This document shows positions 60,142 through 64,000 of a stretch of DNA of 64,000 nucleotides, piece after piece; the first letter of the stretch is position 1; the number at the start of each line of letters is the position of its first letter. The translations under genes and the position numbers were made by a program. Source of the DNA: Lumnitzera littorea (taxonomy: Eukaryota > Streptophyta > Magnoliopsida > Myrtales > Combretaceae); contig JAMXBB010000003.1 of assembly GCA_024138015.1 (NCBI GenBank), forward strand, positions 10,432,742-10,496,741. The letters run 5' to 3'. The notes beneath the pieces were generated by a model. That model did not search any database, had not been told where the DNA came from, and saw only the letters and a program-made list of their open reading frames with translations.

Positions 60142-63100
60142 CTAACCTGGAAATCGGAAAAGCCATGGATACTGCTCCATCATCGCAGCTTTTGGTTCCC
60201 AAGTCATCTCCAAGTCTGGACCTTCATTCCATTGAATCTTCACGTACTCCATATCTCTGTTTCTTAACTTCTAAACCCGACTATCCAATATCTTTATGGG
60301 TTGTCTCACCAGTTGAAAATTCCTCGTTAACTCCACTGGCTCTATTTCCACTATTGCATTCGGGTTCTTAATGAATCTTCTCAACATGGATATATGGAAT
60401 ACATTATGATAGCCTGATAGACTTGGAGGTAAAGCCACTTGGTACGATACATTGCCAACTTTCTCTAACACTTCAAATGGACCAATGTATCGTGGGCTCA
60501 ATTTTCCCCTTAAACCAAACCGTCGGAGTCCTTTGAATGGGCTTATTTTAAGGTAAACATGATCACCCATTTCAAATTCCAATGGTCTTCTCTTCAAATC
60601 AGCCCAACTTTTATAACGGTCCTGAGCTTCCTTCATCTGTTGTCGCACAATCGTAATCTTCTCACTCGTTTGATTGATCATGTCTGGTCCAATCATGGCA
60701 TACTCTTCGTGATCCCAATACAGTGGTGATCTGCACTTCCTCCAATATAATGCTTCATACGGCGCCATCTGTATCGTTGCATGATAACTATTATTATAGG
60801 CAAATTCTATCAACGGTAAATATTTATCCCAATCACCTCAAAAATCCAACACACAAGCTCGTAGCATATCTTCTAAAGTTTGAATCGTTCGCTCAGACTG
60901 CCCGTCTGTTTGTGGGTGATAAGCTGTACCGAACTGCAACTTTGTACCCAAAGCTCTATGTAAGCTTTCCCAGAATTTGGATACAAACCGACTATCTCGG
61001 TCAGAAACAATACTCTCAGGAACACCATGTAGCCTTATTATTTCTCGGACATATAGTCTAGTCATCTTTTCCATTGAATCACCCGTCCGATAAGGTAAGA
61101 AATGTGCACTCTTCGTTAATCTATCCACGACTACCCAAATGGAATTGTATCCAACTTGAGTCCTTGGTAAGGCTACTACAAAATACATGGTAATATGATC
61201 CCATTTCCATCGTGGTATTTCTAAAGGTTGCAATAATCCACCCGGTCTTTGGTGTTCTGCTTTGACTTGTTGGCATGTAAGGCATTCTGATACATATTAT
61301 GCCACTTCTCTCTTCATCCCATTCCACCAATACATGAGTTTTAGATCTTGGTACATTTTATTTCCTCCCGGGTACACAGTATAACCTGTAATGTGTGCTT
61401 CATCCAAAATTTGTTTCTTTAAGTCTGCATCTTGTGGTACACATATTCTTCCTCTAAACTTTATTAGACCTTTATCATCCACCTTAAAGTCAGGGTCCTG
61501 TCCGCTACTTAATTTCTCTTTTATCTCCATTAGACCCTTATCTTCCTCTTGCTTTTGTTTTATTCTCTCTAATAGAGTAGGTTGCAATTCCCAGTTCATT
61601 AACTGGCTATTAGGTTCACACCAATCAAACCCAATTTGCATCTTCTCAAATTCATGCACTAATTCACGTTGAGGTGTTAACAGTAAGGCTATCTGTTCAT
61701 AATTCTTTCGACTTAATGCATCTGCCACCAAATTGGCCTTTCTAGGGTGGTAATTTATATTCAGATCATAATCTTTAATCAACTCTAACCACCTTCTTTG
61801 CCTTAAATTCAACTCCTTCTGAGTAAAGAAGTACTTCAAACTCTTATGATCAGTGTACATCTCACACCGTTGCCCATAAAGATAATGTCTCCAAATCTTC
61901 AAGGCAAACACCACAGCTGCTAACTCTAAATCATGAGTCAGGTAATTCCTCTCATGTGGCCTCAATTGTCTTGATGCATATGCAACAACTTTTCTATCCT
62001 GCATCAATACACAACCTAATCCATTTCGTGAAGCATCACTGTACACATTATAAGGTTTATCCGGGTCAGGCAATGTTAATACCGGTGCTGTAACCAGTCT
62101 TTTCTTCAATTCCTGAAAACTCGTTTCACAATCTTCACTCCATTCGAACTTTACATCCTTCTGGGTTAATCGAGTCAACGGTTTGGCAATTTTGGAAAAA
62201 TCCTTTATGAACCGTCGATAGTATCCAGCCATACCCAGAAAACTCCTTATCTCAGTCACTGTGGTTGGTTACTTCCAGTCCATTACTGCTTTCACTTTAT
62301 CAGGGTCTACAGAGATTCCTTCTCCAGATATAATATGACCTAAAAAAGCAATCCTATCCAACCAAAAATCACATTTACTCAACTTAGCATACAATTTATT
62401 CTCTCTCAACTTCTGTAATGCCAATCGTAAATGCTCTGCATGCTCCTTCTTGGTTTTTGAGTAAATCAAAATATCATCAATAAACACCACAACAAACTTA
62501 TCCAAATATGGTTGATATATACGATTCATCAAGTCCATGAATACAGCCGGAGCATTTGTTAAGCCAAATGGCATCACCAAAAATTCATAATGACCATATC
62601 GAGTTCTAAATGCAGTCTTATGCACATCTTCCGGCTTAACTCGTAACTGATGATATCCTGATTTCAAATCTATTCTAGAAAACACAGTTGCACCTTGGAG
62701 TTGGTCAAACAAATCATCAATGCGAGGTAACGGATACCTATTCTTAATGGTAACCTTATTTAACTCCCGATAGTCTATACATAATCTCATAGTACCATCC
62801 TTCTTTTTCACAAACAATACCGGTGCTCCCCATGGTGAAACACTCGGTCGAATAAACTTCTTATCCAATAGCTCCTGAAGTTGTTTCTTTAGTTCCTGAA
62901 GTTCTATGGGTGACATCCGATATGGGGCTTTAGAAATAGGTTCAGTTCCAGGAACTAATTCTACATTGAAATCCAACTCTCGGGGTGGGGCTAAACCTAG
63001 TAAATCCTCCGGAAATACATCTGGAAACTCATTCACTACCCGTATGTCTGCTACCTTGGGTATTTCCTTCTTTGCATCCACAGCAAACACCCAACAAAAT

Positions 63101-63533
63101 TTCCAATCATCCTCCTTTACTTTTGTCTCAAATTGTTCGTCACATATCTCCATCATTGACAAATTTAACCTACTTCCACCAGCTTTTCCTTGAAATATTG
63201 TTTCTCCATCATTAAGATTGACAATTTTATTCCTACACTCCATAATGGCTTTATTCTTAAACAACCAATCTATTCCCACTATTACATCGTAACCTTGTAA
63301 AGGTAATATCACAAGACTTATAGGATATTCCTTCTCTTGGATTTTTATTCTACCATCTGTTACTAGTTCTCGGGTTGTTACTTTCTCCCCAGTCGGAGTT
63401 CTAACTTTACAAGTTACATTAACAGTAACCACACTAATTTCTTGTTCATGTACAAATTTCTGACTTGCAAAGGAATGTGATGCACCAGTATCAAACAGCA
63501 CAAAAGCAGGTTGTCCATTTATCAGCACATGTC
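60142..63533 (-). pseudogene. Chromovirus pol: protease, RT, RNase H, integrase, chromodomain-like tail
   Basis: A single reading frame of 1,130 codons with in-frame stops at 62269-62271 (TAA), 61297-61299 (TAA), 60838-60840 (TGA) and 60271-60273 (TAG). Domains in order: protease (VLFDTGASHSFAS), RT (WGAPVLFVKKKDGTMRLCID, FSRIDLKSGYHQL, VVFIDDILIYSK with the catalytic D-D intact), RNase H (YSDASRNGLGCVLM, YTDHKSLKYF), integrase (CLTCQQVKAEH; WVVVDRLTKSAHFLP, VSDRDSRF, YHPQTDGQSERT), then YIGPFEVLEKVG and a chromodomain-like end (VKIQWNEG, MTWEP, YPWLFRF). All stops except possibly one could be C-to-T changes of CAA, CAG or CGA. The enzymes would make and integrate DNA copies. Confidence 0.9.
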
Positions 63534-63653
63534 CTGGAATGTACTAATACTATGGTTACTAACTACACTAGCATTCATAAATTCTAAAATGCAAATATTT
63601 CAATTCAATTCACACTTAGAATTAATATTACAATAGATAGTCTGAGTACGTAC
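63534..63653 (-). other. Candidate intron at the gag-protease junction
   Basis: On the minus strand, GTAACTG|GTACGTACTC opens and TACATTCCAG|GACATGTG closes a 120-bp GT-AG segment with stops in frame. Removing it joins gag and protease in one frame in phase 1, giving GLVTG-HVLINGQPAF, which matches the spacing of the family (VTG..L.NG.PA). Without removal the gag frame ends at a TAA at 63626-63628. No target duplication flanks it. Confidence 0.6.
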
Positions 63654-64000
63654 CAGTTACAAGTCCTTCATCATTTTCATCTTCAACTCCCATGGTCTCC
63701 TGGATATCATCATGGTAGTACTCCTCCATAAAATCCGAGAAATCCTCATTCTCCTCAATTTCCATATCCTCCAAAGCAAAGATACGAGCAGGTGCAGTGG
63801 TGTTATCAAAACCTTCTGTTCGCTTAGCTCCTTGTACAAACTGTGGACAGTATCTGGAGAAATGGCCATTTCTACCACACTTATTACACTTTACCAATTT
63901 CATCTTAGGGCATGCCTTCAGCACATGGTTCGGATCTCCACATATAAAACACTTCCCCTTAAGCTAAGCACAATTCCTCGGAAAATGATTTGCACCACAC
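63654..64000 (-). pseudogene. Chromovirus gag C-terminus with tandem zinc knuckles
   Basis: The frame holds two complete CCHC knuckles, CFICGDPNHVLKAC and CNKCGRNGHFSRYC, and the last ten residues of a third, CGANHFPRNC, cut by the window edge. An in-frame TAG at 63964-63966 lies between the first and second. An acidic tail follows (IEENEDFSDFMEEYYHDD) up to the candidate intron. The knuckles bind element RNA. Three knuckles are more than the one usual in gypsy gag. Confidence 0.8.

Larger units (their letters stand above)
57134..64000 (-). mobile_element. Tekay/Del-like chromovirus (Ty3/gypsy), runs off the window
   Basis: From right to left: gag zinc knuckles, a candidate intron, protease, RT, RNase H, integrase, a chromodomain-like tail, a polypurine tract and a 2.9-kb 3' LTR. 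The 5' LTR and most of gag lie beyond 64000. Pol has no frameshift, only four in-frame stops, plus one in gag, so it is far younger than the neighbouring elements. It appears inserted into the Tat relic; the left flank TGCAC is the expected target-duplication half. Long LTRs and the pol order support Tekay/Del. Confidence 0.9.

Noticed and set aside
60723..61061. 112-codon plus-strand frame
   Set aside because: Antisense shadow of the chromovirus integrase.

Overview
The window is plant nuclear DNA, probably from a eudicot. It is AT-rich and dominated by plant transposon families: a Ty1/copia element, a Tekay/Del-like Ty3/gypsy chromovirus, a Tat/Ogre-like gypsy relic, L1-type LINEs with plant ORF1 architecture, and hAT-like MITEs. 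Gene pieces are small and split by GT-AG introns. No intact conserved housekeeping gene was recognised, and nothing bacterial, organellar or CRISPR-like was seen. All homology calls are by eye; no alignment or search was run.

Layout. 1-9.3 kb holds a diverged 1.9-kb direct duplication (about 258-2165 and 6600-8515), separated by LTR-like sequence and a LINE endonuclease fragment and followed by a foldback MITE. 9291-14236 is a complete but decayed copia element on the minus strand. 14.2-20.1 kb is mostly non-coding, with one exon-like gene fragment, a hAT-like MITE and a 20-bp minisatellite. 20.2-26.3 kb is a decayed L1 LINE. 28-43.7 kb carries the most gene-like material: four minus-strand copies, in different states, of a small two-exon gene predicted to encode a secreted proline-rich peptide. 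A hAT MITE at 29.45 kb and a 3-kb solo gypsy LTR at 31.7-34.65 kb lie between them. 45-47.8 kb is a pair of LTR-like direct repeats. 49-50.5 kb may be a small plus-strand gene with a spliced leader. 50.5-57.1 kb is a Tat-type gypsy relic with an antisense ORF region. 57134-64000 is the 3' LTR, pol and part of gag of a well-preserved chromovirus that runs off the right edge.

The most unusual items are the peptide-gene family, where paralogues support the same phase-2 splice donor (GT in one copy, GC in the best-preserved copy); a 120-bp GT-AG intron candidate at the gag-protease junction of the chromovirus that joins the two frames exactly; and insertions dated by an empty paralogous site. Most transposon genes are dead, through nonsense changes and loss of catalytic aspartates.
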